Of a stretch of DNA of 64,000 nucleotides, positions 15,779-24,491 are shown one piece after another; within the stretch, counting starts at the first letter, position 1, and each line of letters opens with the position of its first letter. The stretch lies in contig OY970165.1 of the NCBI GenBank assembly GCA_963706605.1, positions 558,001 through 622,000 of the forward strand, given 5' to 3'. The stretch is from VRUE01 sp963706605 (GTDB lineage Bacteria; Actinomycetota; Thermoleophilia; Solirubrobacterales; 70-9). The notes under the pieces are model-generated. The model had not been told where the DNA came from. It worked only from the letters and a program-made list of their open reading frames with translations, and did not search any database. The position numbers and the translations under genes are program-made.

Positions 15779-17422
15779 ATGCCAATGCTCCTTCTTGGTC
15801 CGCTTCTCCGCTACGTCTCGGAAACCGAGGCGACGATCTGGGTCGAGACGAGCGAGCGCTGCGAGGTCGAGGTGCTGGGGCGCCGGGAGCCGACCTTCGG
15901 CATCGGCGGCCACCACTACGCCCTCGTTCGCATCGAGGGCCTCGAACCCGGCGGCTTCTACGAGTCCCGAGTCTCCCTGGATGGCGAGGAGCGCTGGCCA
16001 CCACCGGATCACGACCTCCCTCCCAGCGTTATTCGGACCCTCAGCCCCGGCGAGCCTCTCGACATCTGCTTCGGCTCCTGTCGGGTCGCCCTGCCCCACG
16101 AGGAGCCCTACACGAAATCCAAGGACGAGGACGAAAACGGGCGTGAGTTCGACGCGCTTCACGTTCTTGCCGAACAGATGGTCCGCGACAACCGCGACAA
16201 CTGGCCCGAGCTGCTCTTCCTGCTCGGCGACCAGGTCTACGTTGACGAGGGCTCGCCGGCAGTGCGTGAGCGCATCCGTGCCCGGCGCGACACCGATCGC
16301 CCGCCAGGTGAAGAGGTGACCGATTTCGAGGAGTACACCTGGCTCTACCGGGAGTCCTGGGAGGACCCCCTGATCCGCTGGCTGTTCTCGACGGTCTCGA
16401 CCTCGATGGTCTGGGACGACCACGATATGAGCGACGACTGGAACATCTCCCGCTCCTGGCACGACGAGATGGACCGCAAGGAGTGGTGGCACGAGCGCGC
16501 GGTCGGCGGGATCATGAGCTACTGGATCTACCAGCACCTGGGGAACCTCTCGCCCAGCGAGCTGGACGGCAACGAGCTCTACGGACGAGTGCGAGCCGAG
16601 CCGGACGCGACGAACACGCTGCGTGAGTGGGCGAAGAGCATCGACGCGACCGCATCCGGCACCCGCTGGAGCTTCTATCGCGACTTGGACGGCGCGCGGG
16701 CGATCTTCATGGACTCACGCGCCGGCCGCGTTCTGACCGAGGACCGCCGCTCGATCTTCGACGACGAGGTCTGGGATTGGGTCCTCGACCACGCAAGCGG
16801 CGACTTCGATCACCTGTTGATCGCGACCACCGTGCCCTATCTCCTCTCCCCCGGCTTCCATCATCTCGAGGCCTGGAACGAGCGCCTCGGCGACGGCGCC
16901 TGGGGCAGCTTGATCGCGCGCGGCAGCGAGAAGCTGCGCCGCGCCGTCGACTTCGACCACTGGGCCGCTTTTCAGCTCTCCTTCCAACAGCTCCGGGGGC
17001 TGTTGGAAGAGGTGGGCTCAGGCCAGCGTGGGAAGGCGCCAGCCTCGATCATCATCCTTTCCGGCGACGTTCACCACGCCTACCTCTGCGACGTGGCGTT
17101 CAGGCCGGATGCCGAGGTGGAGAGCTCGGTGGTGCAGGCAGTCTGCTCGCCCTACCGCAATCCGCTCGGCGAGCGCGAGCGGAGGGTGGTTCGGGCAGGT
17201 TTCTCCCGTTCCTTCGGAGCAGTGGCGCGTGGCCTGGCCCGCCTGGCCGGCGCCCCGGACCCCGGCATCCGCTGGCGCCTGCTGGAGGGGCCGTACTTCG
17301 ACAATCAGGTCGGCACGGTACGGCTCGACGGCCGCGAGGCGATCGTCCGGCTCGACAAGACGATCGCCGGGGACGAGCATGAGAAGGCGCTGGAGAAGAC
17401 GTTTGAGCGTCGCATAACTTAG
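15779..17422 (+). CDS. PhoD-like metallophosphatase
   Basis: A 547-residue protein of the PhoD-like phosphatase family. An N-terminal fibronectin-like domain (about residues 8-85; YVSETEATIWVET, YESRVS) precedes the metallophosphatase core with FGSCRV, LFLLGDQVYVDE, MVWDDHDMSDDW and IIILSGDVHHAYL, which carry the metal ligands. There is no signal peptide, unlike classical secreted PhoD, so it may act in the cytoplasm or be exported atypically. The start ATG 15779 has a GGAAGGAG ribosome site. Position next to the pst operon supports a role in phosphate release. Confidence 0.88.
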   Translation: MPMLLLGPLLRYVSETEATIWVETSERCEVEVLGRREPTFGIGGHHYALVRIEGLEPGGFYESRVSLDGEERWPPPDHDLPPSVIRTLSPGEPLDICFGSCRVALPHEEPYTKSKDEDENGREFDALHVLAEQMVRDNRDNWPELLFLLGDQVYVDEGSPAVRERIRARRDTDRPPGEEVTDFEEYTWLYRESWEDPLIRWLFSTVSTSMVWDDHDMSDDWNISRSWHDEMDRKEWWHERAVGGIMSYWIYQHLGNLSPSELDGNELYGRVRAEPDATNTLREWAKSIDATASGTRWSFYRDLDGARAIFMDSRAGRVLTEDRRSIFDDEVWDWVLDHASGDFDHLLIATTVPYLLSPGFHHLEAWNERLGDGAWGSLIARGSEKLRRAVDFDHWAAFQLSFQQLRGLLEEVGSGQRGKAPASIIILSGDVHHAYLCDVAFRPDAEVESSVVQAVCSPYRNPLGERERRVVRAGFSRSFGAVARGLARLAGAPDPGIRWRLLEGPYFDNQVGTVRLDGREAIVRLDKTIAGDEHEKALEKTFERRIT

Positions 17423-17432
17423 ATGGCGAATT

Positions 17433-17469
17433 GGGGCGGGGCGCCACCCGGCAAAGCGCGCCCCGCCCC
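17433..17469. terminator. Bidirectional GC-rich terminator hairpin
   Basis: GGGGCGGGGCGC (17433-17444) pairs perfectly with 17458-17469 across a 13-base loop. It sits between the convergent stops of the PhoD-like gene and cysA. There is no T-run. Confidence 0.7.
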
Positions 17470-17478
17470 GTCGCCCCT

Positions 17479-18519
17479 TCAGGCGGCTGCAGTTATTCCT
17501 GCGTCGTCGCCGCCCTTTGCGTCGCGGGGAGTCGAGGCCCCACGATCGCTGGGCGGCGGGACATCACCGCTGAAGCTCTTGAGCTGACCGGGACGCAGGT
17601 GGACGATCTGACCCTCGCGCAGCTCGAGCTTCTGCAGCTCGGCGCGGGTCAGCTGCGCCCATACCTCGGTGCCGTCGGCGAGCACGAACTCGACCCGGAT
17701 CTCGAAACCGAGGGCGACGATGCGCTGCACCATCGCCTGCTCGGTGCGCTCGTCGGCATCGAGCACGACCTCCATGTCGTGCGGCCGCACGAAGTGCTCG
17801 CCGAGCCGGTTGACCTCGCCGACGAAGCTCATCACGAACTCGTTGGCGGGATGGTCGTAGAGGTCGTCGGCGCTGCCGGACTGCTCGACCCGGCCGTCGT
17901 TCATCACCACCAGCTGCTCGGCGACGTCCATCGCCTCCTCCTGGTCGTGGGTGACGAAGATCGTCGTCACGTGCATCTCGTCGTGGAGGCGGCGCAACCA
18001 CACCCGCAGGTCCTTGCGCACCTTGGCGTCGAGCGCGCCGAAAGGCTCATCGAGCAGCAGCACCTGCGGCTCCACAGCCAGCGCGCGGGCCAGAGCCATG
18101 CGCTGGCGCTGTCCCCCGGAGAGCTGGGACGGGTAGCGATCCGCGAGCCCGTCGAGCTGGACCAGCTGCAGCAGCTCGTGGACGCGGCTGGAGATCTTTG
18201 CCTTGTCCCACTTGCGGATCTTCAACCCGAAGGCGACGTTCTCGAAGACCGTCATGTGCTTGAAGGCGGCGTAGTGCTGGAAGACGAAGCCGACTTCCCG
18301 CTTCTGGGTCGGCTTCGTCGAAACGTCTTCGTCGTCGATCAGGACACGGCCGGACTCCAGCGTCTCGAGCCCGGCGATCGCCCGCAGCAGCGTCGACTTG
18401 CCGCTGCCGCTGGGCCCGAGCAGGGCCGTGAGGGACCCGGAGGGCACCTCGATCGATACGTCTCTCAGCGCCTGAAAGTCACCGAAGCTCTTGCAAGCTC
18501 CCTCGACTGAGATTCCCAT
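17479..18519 (-). CDS. cysA: Sulfate/thiosulfate ABC transporter ATPase CysA
   Basis: A 346-residue ATPase: Walker A GPSGSGKST (35-43), QLSGGQRQRMALARAL signature, Walker B VLLLDEPFGALDA, H-loop VTHDQEEAMDVAEQL, and a C-terminal TOBE-like domain after the NEFVMSFVGEVNRLG segment, which is CysA-typical. Start ATG 18519 overlaps the cysW stop (TGATG). Last gene of the sulfate uptake operon. Confidence 0.93.
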   Translation of the reverse strand: MGISVEGACKSFGDFQALRDVSIEVPSGSLTALLGPSGSGKSTLLRAIAGLETLESGRVLIDDEDVSTKPTQKREVGFVFQHYAAFKHMTVFENVAFGLKIRKWDKAKISSRVHELLQLVQLDGLADRYPSQLSGGQRQRMALARALAVEPQVLLLDEPFGALDAKVRKDLRVWLRRLHDEMHVTTIFVTHDQEEAMDVAEQLVVMNDGRVEQSGSADDLYDHPANEFVMSFVGEVNRLGEHFVRPHDMEVVLDADERTEQAMVQRIVALGFEIRVEFVLADGTEVWAQLTRAELQKLELREGQIVHLRPGQLKSFSGDVPPPSDRGASTPRDAKGGDDAGITAAA

Positions 18520-19337
18520 CAGGCGTCCTCCTTTCTCTTCAGCACGTTCATTGCGAGCAGGGTCGTGAGGGCGAGCAGGGCGAGCACCACCGAGGCGCCG
18601 TACGCGCCCGGCAGGTTGAAGTTCTGAAACTGCTTTTCGACGAAGAGCGGCAGGGTCTGGGTCTGCCCGGAGATCGAGCCGGAGACGATCGTCACCGCGC
18701 CGAACTCGCCGAGGACACGGGCCGTGGTGAGCACGACCCCGTAGGCAACACCCCAGCGGATCGCCGGCAGGGTCACCCGCCAGAAGGTCTGCCACGCGTT
18801 GGCGCCGAGCGTCGAAGCAGCCTGCTCCTGCTCGGTGCCGATCTCCTGCAACACGGGCACCGTCTCGCGCACGACGAAGGGCAGCGAGACGAAGATGCTG
18901 GCGAGGACCATCCCCGGAACGGAGAAGAGAACCTTGATCCCAGCTTCCGCCAGGGCCGGGCCGAACCAGCCCTGGGTCCCGTAGAGCAGGTACAAAGAGA
19001 GGCCGATGACGATGGGCGAGATCGCAAAGGGAAGGTTGATTATCGCGTCGATGATCGCGTTGCCGCGGCGACGGTGACGGACGAGCAGCAGCGCGCAGCC
19101 GACACCGAAGACCGTGTTGAGCGGCACCGCGATCGCCACCATCAGCAGGCTCAGCTTCAGCGCGTGCAGACCGTCCGCCGAGGTGATCGCTTCGATCGGC
19201 GGCGCCAGCCCATGCTCGAAGGTCTTGTAGAAGATCATCACCAGGGGGGCGAGCAGGAGCAGGGCGAGGTAGCCGAGCCCGAGCGCCCGCAGGCCGTAGC
19301 GGCTGCGCTTTCTTCCGCTAGCGATCCCCATCGTCAT
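18519..19337 (-). CDS. cysW: Sulfate ABC transporter permease CysW
   Basis: A 272-residue permease with six helices. INLPFAISPIVIGLSLYLLYG and the EAA loop EQAASTLGANAWQTFWRVTL identify a sulfate/molybdate-type permease; order after cysT and LFVEKQFQNFN-type C-terminal text favour CysW. It overlaps the cysT end by 20 bases, so the pair is probably coupled. Confidence 0.9.
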   Translation of the reverse strand: MTMGIASGRKRSRYGLRALGLGYLALLLLAPLVMIFYKTFEHGLAPPIEAITSADGLHALKLSLLMVAIAVPLNTVFGVGCALLLVRHRRRGNAIIDAIINLPFAISPIVIGLSLYLLYGTQGWFGPALAEAGIKVLFSVPGMVLASIFVSLPFVVRETVPVLQEIGTEQEQAASTLGANAWQTFWRVTLPAIRWGVAYGVVLTTARVLGEFGAVTIVSGSISGQTQTLPLFVEKQFQNFNLPGAYGASVVLALLALTTLLAMNVLKRKEDA

Positions 19338-20229
19338 CGCCTCCCTCCGCCGTGAAGTCCTCGCCGCTGAGAGGCATCAGGGTCAACCCGTCGCCGCCGC
19401 TGCGTTCATGGCGGCTGCTCCAGCGCTGGATCAGGCTGATCACACCAAGCAGCAGCAGCGAGGCGACGAGGAGGACGACGGAGACCGCGGCCGCGCCGAC
19501 TTCGTTGCCGGACTCGATCTGCTGGCGGATGAAGACCGAGGCGACCAGCGTCTGCGGCAGGCCGCCGGCGAAGAGCAGGACCGAACCGAACTCGCCGAGG
19601 GCACGGGCGAAGGCGAGGGCGACGCCGGCCGCGAGGCCGGGCATCAGGTTGGGGAAAATGATGCGGCGGAAGACGGTGAAGCCGCTGGCGCCGAGCGAGG
19701 CGGCCGCCTCCTCCATCTCGCGATCCATCTCGATCAACAGCGGCTGCACCGCGCGGACGACGAAGGGCAGCGTGACGAAGAGGAGGGCGACGACGACCGC
19801 GGCGCGGGTGAAGGCGATGTGGATGCCGAGCGGGCTGTCGTTGCCGTAGAGGGTGAGCAGGGTGAGGCTGGCGACGATCGTCGGCAGGGCGAAAGGCAGG
19901 TCGATCACCGCGTTGACTGCCGCCTTGCCGCGGAAATCGTCGCGGACCAGGATCCAGGCGATGATCGTGCCGAAGACGGCGTTGATCACGACGACGATCA
20001 GCGAGCAGATCACGGTCAGCTTGAGTGAGGAGACCGCCAGCGGCGAGGTGACCTGTTCCCAGAAGGTGCTGAGCCCGCCTTCGAGGGACTGGCTCACCAG
20101 CGCTGCCAGCGGCAGCATCACGATCACGCTCAGGTAGAGCACGACCATGCCCCGGCCAAGGCCGGCGCCCACCCCGGGCAGGTGGAATCCCGCCCGGGGC
20201 GCTGCCGCTCTTGCTGCGTGAGCCTCCAT
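19318..20229 (-). CDS. cysT: Sulfate ABC transporter permease CysT
   Basis: A 303-residue permease. DLPFALPTIVASLTLLTLYG, the EAA loop EEAAASLGASGFTVFRRIIF and FARALGEFGSVLLFAGG match CysT/CysU. An acidic C-terminal tail (GGDDDGDR) extends slightly beyond the usual end and overlaps cysW. It begins three bases after the binding-protein gene. Confidence 0.92.
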   Translation of the reverse strand: MEAHAARAAAPRAGFHLPGVGAGLGRGMVVLYLSVIVMLPLAALVSQSLEGGLSTFWEQVTSPLAVSSLKLTVICSLIVVVINAVFGTIIAWILVRDDFRGKAAVNAVIDLPFALPTIVASLTLLTLYGNDSPLGIHIAFTRAAVVVALLFVTLPFVVRAVQPLLIEMDREMEEAAASLGASGFTVFRRIIFPNLMPGLAAGVALAFARALGEFGSVLLFAGGLPQTLVASVFIRQQIESGNEVGAAAVSVVLLVASLLLLGVISLIQRWSSRHERSGGDGLTLMPLSGEDFTAEGGDDDGDR

Positions 20230-20232
20230 CAG

Positions 20233-21270
20233 CTAGCCGGAGGTGGAGACTCCGAGTTCGCTCTCGATCGCGGCCACCGAGCCGGTTTCGGCATCGAAGA
20301 ATTCTTCGTTGACCTTGCTCCAGCCGCCGAACTGGCTGATCTTGAACAGTTCCTTAGGGGTGGGGAACTGCTTCGGATTGACCAGCTTCGGATTGACCGG
20401 GCGGTAACCGTTTTCAGCCCACAGTTCCTGGCCTTCGTCAGACCAAAGAAACTTGAGGAAATCTTCCGCCGCAGGCTCCGGGGCGCTTTCGGTGACGGCA
20501 ATCGGCGTTTCGATCTGGATCGTCGAGGGGGGAATGACGTATTCGACTTCTTCGCCTTCCTTTTCGGCCTTGATCGCCTCGTTCTCATAGCTGAGCAGCA
20601 CGTCGCCCTCGCCCTGGGTAAAGGCGGCAAGCGCGTCGCCGCCGCTACCGGGCTGGGCCTTGGTCTTTTCGAGCACGGTCTTGACCGCTTCGAGGGCCTG
20701 GGCGGGGGACTTGCCCTCGTTGAGCGCCGTCCCGTAGACAGCCATCAGGTTCCAACGAGCCGAGCCGGAGCTGAACGGGTTGGGGGTGACGATGCCGACG
20801 TCCTTGGTCTGCAGATCGTCGAAGGTGTGGATCCCCTTCGGGTTGCCCTTGCGGACCACGAGAACGACGACCGAGTCGGTGGCAATGCCGCCGTAGGGCT
20901 GCCTTTCCCAGTCCTTGGAGACGAGTTCCCCTTCTTCGACCAGGCGTTCCATGTCGCCGGCCTGAGAGAAGTGGACGACGGACGCCGGCTGGCCGGCCAC
21001 CACCGCGCGGCTCTGGTCGCCGGAGGCGCCAAAGGAGTTGCTGAAGCTGACCCCCTTGCCCGCGGAGGTCTTCTCGAAGGCCGGCTCCAGGGCTTCCTGG
21101 TAGACGGATTCGGGCGTCGAGTAGCCGACCACGTCGAGCTTGCCGCCGGAGGAGCTCGAGCTCGAGTCGCTGCTGCTGCCGCAACCGGTCACCACTAAGG
21201 CAATCAGCGTGATCAAGGCGGCCACAAAGCCCAGTCCAACGGTCTTCCTACCCTTGCCAGGGTTCGTCAT
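20233..21270 (-). CDS. Sulfate-binding lipoprotein
   Basis: A 345-residue periplasmic-type binding protein anchored as a lipoprotein (lipobox VTGC, Cys30, then a Ser-rich linker). The mature protein starts LDVVGYSTPESVYQEALEPA and contains NSFGASGDQSRAVVAG and VTPNPFSSGSARWN, characteristic of the CysP/Sbp sulfate or thiosulfate binding family. First gene of the cysTWA operon, behind AAGGGAAGGG. Confidence 0.92.
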   Translation of the reverse strand: MTNPGKGRKTVGLGFVAALITLIALVVTGCGSSSDSSSSSSGGKLDVVGYSTPESVYQEALEPAFEKTSAGKGVSFSNSFGASGDQSRAVVAGQPASVVHFSQAGDMERLVEEGELVSKDWERQPYGGIATDSVVVLVVRKGNPKGIHTFDDLQTKDVGIVTPNPFSSGSARWNLMAVYGTALNEGKSPAQALEAVKTVLEKTKAQPGSGGDALAAFTQGEGDVLLSYENEAIKAEKEGEEVEYVIPPSTIQIETPIAVTESAPEPAAEDFLKFLWSDEGQELWAENGYRPVNPKLVNPKQFPTPKELFKISQFGGWSKVNEEFFDAETGSVAAIESELGVSTSG

Positions 21271-21395
21271 CTAACCCTTCCCTTCTTTCTTGATGAAATT
21301 AATGAAGAATCGAAGGTCGGCACCTTAGCAGAAAGTCGATCAGCAAAGTCAGGAAGCGCGCAACACGCCCGCCAAGAGGACGAGAGGTGCGTTGA

Positions 21396-21410
21396 CCCCG
21401 CTATACGGGG
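21396..21410 (-). promoter_or_regulatory. Palindrome CCCCG-N5-CGGGG over a -10 box upstream of sulfate operon
   Basis: On the minus strand CCCCGTATAGCGGGG contains TATAGC as a possible -10 box within a perfect 5+5 palindrome, about 125 bases upstream of the sulfate-binding gene and just after the Rrf2 gene. It is a candidate operator for the neighbouring Rrf2 regulator. Confidence 0.4.
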
Positions 21411-21442
21411 CAAATGCAACTCTCGCGCGAATCGAGCGTTGG

Positions 21443-21898
21443 CTAGCGGGGGGCCCAGGCGTCGGGCGAGGCTGCGAGGTCCTTGACGGCGGCGGGCAAC
21501 TCGCCACTGACCAGGTCGGCAAGGGTTACGTGCTCAAGCACGGCGCGGAGGTTGGCGCGGACGGCGATCCAGACCTCCTGCAGGTGCTCGGCGTGGCCGC
21601 GGTACTCGATGTCCTCCGGCGGCGAGGACTGCACATGCGCGATCGGACCCTCGACCGCACGAACGACGTCGGCGACGGTTATCGCGTCGGCCGGCTTGGC
21701 AAGCCAGTAGCCGCCCTTGGCGCCGCGGCGGGCGCGGACTATGCCGTGGTGCTTCAGCTCCAGGAGGATGTGCTCGAGGAACTGCAAGGGGATGTCCTGT
21801 GCATCGGCCAACCGCTCGCCCTTGACGGGCTCCTCACCGGCGGCCGCCAGCTCGGCGGCAGCCCGCACGGCATAGTCAGCCTTCGCGGAAACGCGCAT
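21443..21898 (-). CDS. Rrf2-family regulator, likely of sulfur genes
   Basis: A 151-residue Rrf2 protein, paralogous to the one at 7881-8336 along its full length (same start, VPLxFLEHILLELK region, GAKGGYWLAKPADAI wing and LADLVSGELP tail). It has no cysteines, so no Fe-S cluster. Lying between the sulfate operon and a TauE-like permease on the same strand, it is a good candidate for a CymR-like repressor of sulfur assimilation; that role is inferred from context only. Confidence 0.88.
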   Translation of the reverse strand: MRVSAKADYAVRAAAELAAAGEEPVKGERLADAQDIPLQFLEHILLELKHHGIVRARRGAKGGYWLAKPADAITVADVVRAVEGPIAHVQSSPPEDIEYRGHAEHLQEVWIAVRANLRAVLEHVTLADLVSGELPAAVKDLAASPDAWAPR

Positions 21899-21930
21899 AA
21901 AGGCAGTAAATCAGGCGCCCTGCCGAGCGG

Positions 21931-22839
21931 CTAGCCGGCCGACTCCAGTGCAAGCTTGGCTTCCCGTTCGCGGCGCCGGTGGAGAAAGCGAGGAGCGGCG
22001 AGGATCGCGCCGAGACCCAGCGCAGCGACCAGGGCGGCGATCGGCCACACGGTCGGGTCCCCTTTCTGGATCGTCACGATCCCCGAGCCGACCAGCACCA
22101 GGCCGAGCGCGGTGCGGATGAAGCCCTGCGGAGCTTTGCTCGAGAGCGCGGCGCCGATCACGACGCCCGGAACCGAGCCGATCAGGATGTTGGCGGCAAG
22201 GGTGAAGTCGACGTTGCCGCCGATCCAGTGGGCGATCCCGGCCGCCCAGAGCAGGACCGCGGCGTGGAAGACGTCGGTGCCGACGACCTTTTTGGGGGCG
22301 AGGCGATAGACGGCGATCAGCAGGATCGCGATCACGGTTCCCGACCCGGCCGAGGTGATCCCGATCACGAAACCAGTCGTGGCGCCGATCAGAACCGCTG
22401 CGACTTTGTGGCGGCGCTCGACGTCGAAGCGGTCGCGCTCCTCGACCAGGTCGCGCAGGATCAATGCCCGCGCCAGGGTGATGATGCCGACCATCAACAG
22501 GGTGCCGCCGAGAACGGCGTAGACGAGCGAGTCGAGCCGGTCTTCGCCGACATGCCGCTCGATCACCGAGACGAGCGCCACCCCGCCGACGGCGGCCGGC
22601 ACGCTGCCCAGCGCCAGCCATTTGACCAACTCCATGTTGACCGTCTTCATCCGCAGGTGGCGCCAGCCGCCGACCGTCTTGGTGACGGCCGAGTAGAAGA
22701 TGTCGGTGCCTATCGCCGTCGTCGGCTGGATCCCGAAGATCAGGATCAGCAGCGGGGTCATCAGGGATCCCCCACCCATGCCCGTCATGCCGACGAGAAT
22801 GCCGATGCCAAGACCAAAGAAAATTATTGCCGGGTCCAT
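21931..22839 (-). CDS. TauE/SafE-family sulfite/sulfonate permease
   Basis: A 302-residue membrane protein of the TauE/SafE family with eight or more helices; the two repeats begin FGLGIGILVGMTGMGGGSLM and GATTGFVIGITSAGSGTVIA. TauE proteins export sulfite, sulfoacetate or related organosulfur anions. The neighbouring Rrf2 regulator and sulfate importer suggest sulfite or sulfate handling. Start ATG 22839 is preferred over 22851 to match family N-termini (MDPAIIFFGLG). Confidence 0.85.
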   Translation of the reverse strand: MDPAIIFFGLGIGILVGMTGMGGGSLMTPLLILIFGIQPTTAIGTDIFYSAVTKTVGGWRHLRMKTVNMELVKWLALGSVPAAVGGVALVSVIERHVGEDRLDSLVYAVLGGTLLMVGIITLARALILRDLVEERDRFDVERRHKVAAVLIGATTGFVIGITSAGSGTVIAILLIAVYRLAPKKVVGTDVFHAAVLLWAAGIAHWIGGNVDFTLAANILIGSVPGVVIGAALSSKAPQGFIRTALGLVLVGSGIVTIQKGDPTVWPIAALVAALGLGAILAAPRFLHRRREREAKLALESAG

Positions 22840-22868
22840 CAGATGCCCCACGGGTGGTTATCGACTTT

Positions 22869-22887
22869 CCTGACCGTTTTGGTCAGG
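22869..22887. promoter_or_regulatory. CCTGACC-N5-GGTCAGG palindrome upstream of the ThiZ-like gene
   Basis: Perfect 7-bp arms with a GTTTT spacer, 27 bases before the GTG start of the ABC ATPase gene and in the divergent region with the TauE-like gene. It may be an operator or a leader hairpin. It does not match a TPP riboswitch. Confidence 0.45.
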
Positions 22888-22913
22888 AGCGGGGAGTGCG
22901 CCAGGATACCAAG

Positions 22914-23732
22914 GTGGCCACCGAAGCCAAGGACTTCGCCATCACCGAGGCAATGCCTGCCGGCGCCGACTCGCCGGCCGCCGCCGTCTCGATCCGCGGG
23001 CTCGCGCACAGCTACGGGGAGCTGCGCGCGATCGACCGCCTCGACCTGGAGGTCCCCGCGCACGGCGTGCTCGGTCTGGTCGGTCCGTCGGGCTGCGGCA
23101 AGTCGACCCTGCTCGAGCTGATCGCCGGCCTGCAGGAGCCCAGCGACGGTGAGGTCGAGGTCGGCGGCGCCGGCGACCCGGGCGGACGCCTCGCCCGCTG
23201 CGCCTTCATGCCACAGCGCGACATGCTGCTGCCCTGGCTGGCGGCAATCGACAACGCGGCGCTGGCCCTGCGCAACCGCGGCGTCCGCCGCGGAGCGGCG
23301 CGCGAGGCGGCGGGACGCCTGTTCGAGCGCTTCGGGCTGGCCGGCTTCGAGCGCTCCCGCCCCGCCGAGCTGTCGGGCGGGATGCGCCAGCGTGTCGCCT
23401 TCCTGCGCACGCTCGTCTCCGGCAAGCCCGTGCTGGCGCTGGACGAGCCGTTCGCCTCGCTCGACGCGATCACCCGTGCCGAGATGCAGGGCTGGCTGGC
23501 CGGGGCGTTGGCGGCGGACCCCCGCACCGTGGTCCTCGTCACCCACGACGTCGAGGAGGCGCTCTATCTCTGCGATCGCGTCGCCGTGCTCTCGGCGCGG
23601 CCGGGCCGGGTGGTCGAGGAGCTGAGCACTCCGGCCCCGCGCGCCCCGGACCGCGACGCCGCGGTCACCGACCCCGCCTTCGTAGCCGCCCGCGAGCGGG
23701 CCATGGCCGCGCTTCACGAGGGCGCAGGATGA
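22914..23732 (+). CDS. ABC transporter ATPase, ThiZ/SsuB type
   Basis: A 272-residue ATPase of the nitrate/sulfonate/pyrimidine family: Walker A GPSGCGKST, Q-loop MPQRDMLLPWL (the LLPW motif is typical of this family), LSGGMRQRVAFLRTL, VLALDEPFASLDA, VTHDVEEALYL. GTG 22914 is chosen because AGGA lies seven bases upstream; ATG 22953 is the alternative. Operon with the permease (ATGA overlap) and the THI5-like binding protein, so thiamine pyrimidine-precursor uptake is the likely role. Confidence 0.85.
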   Translation: MATEAKDFAITEAMPAGADSPAAAVSIRGLAHSYGELRAIDRLDLEVPAHGVLGLVGPSGCGKSTLLELIAGLQEPSDGEVEVGGAGDPGGRLARCAFMPQRDMLLPWLAAIDNAALALRNRGVRRGAAREAAGRLFERFGLAGFERSRPAELSGGMRQRVAFLRTLVSGKPVLALDEPFASLDAITRAEMQGWLAGALAADPRTVVLVTHDVEEALYLCDRVAVLSARPGRVVEELSTPAPRAPDRDAAVTDPAFVAARERAMAALHEGAG

Positions 23733-24481
23733 GGCGCTGGGTCCTCCCCGCCTTCGTCCTCGCGGCGTTGATCGGGCTCTGGCAGCTCGCGACGAGCAGC
23801 GGCGCGATCGCCGACGCGCTCAACCTCGAAGACTTCCTCGTCCCCTCCCCCGCCGAAATCGCCTCCTCGCTGTGGGAGAACCGCTCGCTGCTCGCCGAAA
23901 ACGCCTGGGTCACCCTGCAGGAGGTCCTACTCGGCTTCCTCTGCGGGCTCGCCGCCGGGCTCCTCTTCGCCGTCCTCCTCCACCTCTCCGGGACGCTGCG
24001 ACGCGCCACCTACCCGCTGATGGTCGCCTCGCAGGCGATCCCGATCATCGTCATCGCCCCGATCCTGGTCGTCTGGTTCGGCTACGGCATCGGCCCCAAG
24101 CTGGCGATCGTGGCGCTGATCTGCTTCTTCCCGATCACCGTCAACGCACTCGACGGGCTGCGCTCCGTCGACCCCGAGGCGATCAAGATGATGCGCAGCC
24201 TCGACGCCTCGCGGCGGCAGGTGCTGCGGAGGCTCGAGGCGCCCTCCGCGCTGCCCTTCGTTTTCAGCGGCGCCAGGATCGCGATCGCGGTTGCCGTGAT
24301 CGGCGCCGTCTTCGGCGAGTGGGCCGGCGCCAACTCCGGGCTCGGCAACCTGATCCTGCAGGACAACGCGCATTTGGAGACGGCGCGGCTGTTCGCGGCG
24401 GTCGTCGTGCTTGCCGCGATCGCGATCACGCTGTTCGGCCTGCTGGCGCTCGCAGAGCGCCGCATCGTCACTTGGCGATAG
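23729..24481 (+). CDS. ABC transporter permease, ThiX/SsuC type
   Basis: A 250-residue permease with six helices. VASQAIPIIVIAPILVVWFG and the EAA-loop region MRSLDASRRQVLRRLEAPSA followed by LPFVFSGARIAIAVAVIGAV are typical of the taurine/nitrate/pyrimidine permease family. Its ATG overlaps the ATPase stop (ATGA); the binding-protein gene follows after ten bases. Confidence 0.87.
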   Translation: MRRWVLPAFVLAALIGLWQLATSSGAIADALNLEDFLVPSPAEIASSLWENRSLLAENAWVTLQEVLLGFLCGLAAGLLFAVLLHLSGTLRRATYPLMVASQAIPIIVIAPILVVWFGYGIGPKLAIVALICFFPITVNALDGLRSVDPEAIKMMRSLDASRRQVLRRLEAPSALPFVFSGARIAIAVAVIGAVFGEWAGANSGLGNLILQDNAHLETARLFAAVVVLAAIAITLFGLLALAERRIVTWR

Positions 24482-24491
24482 AAAGCAGGGG

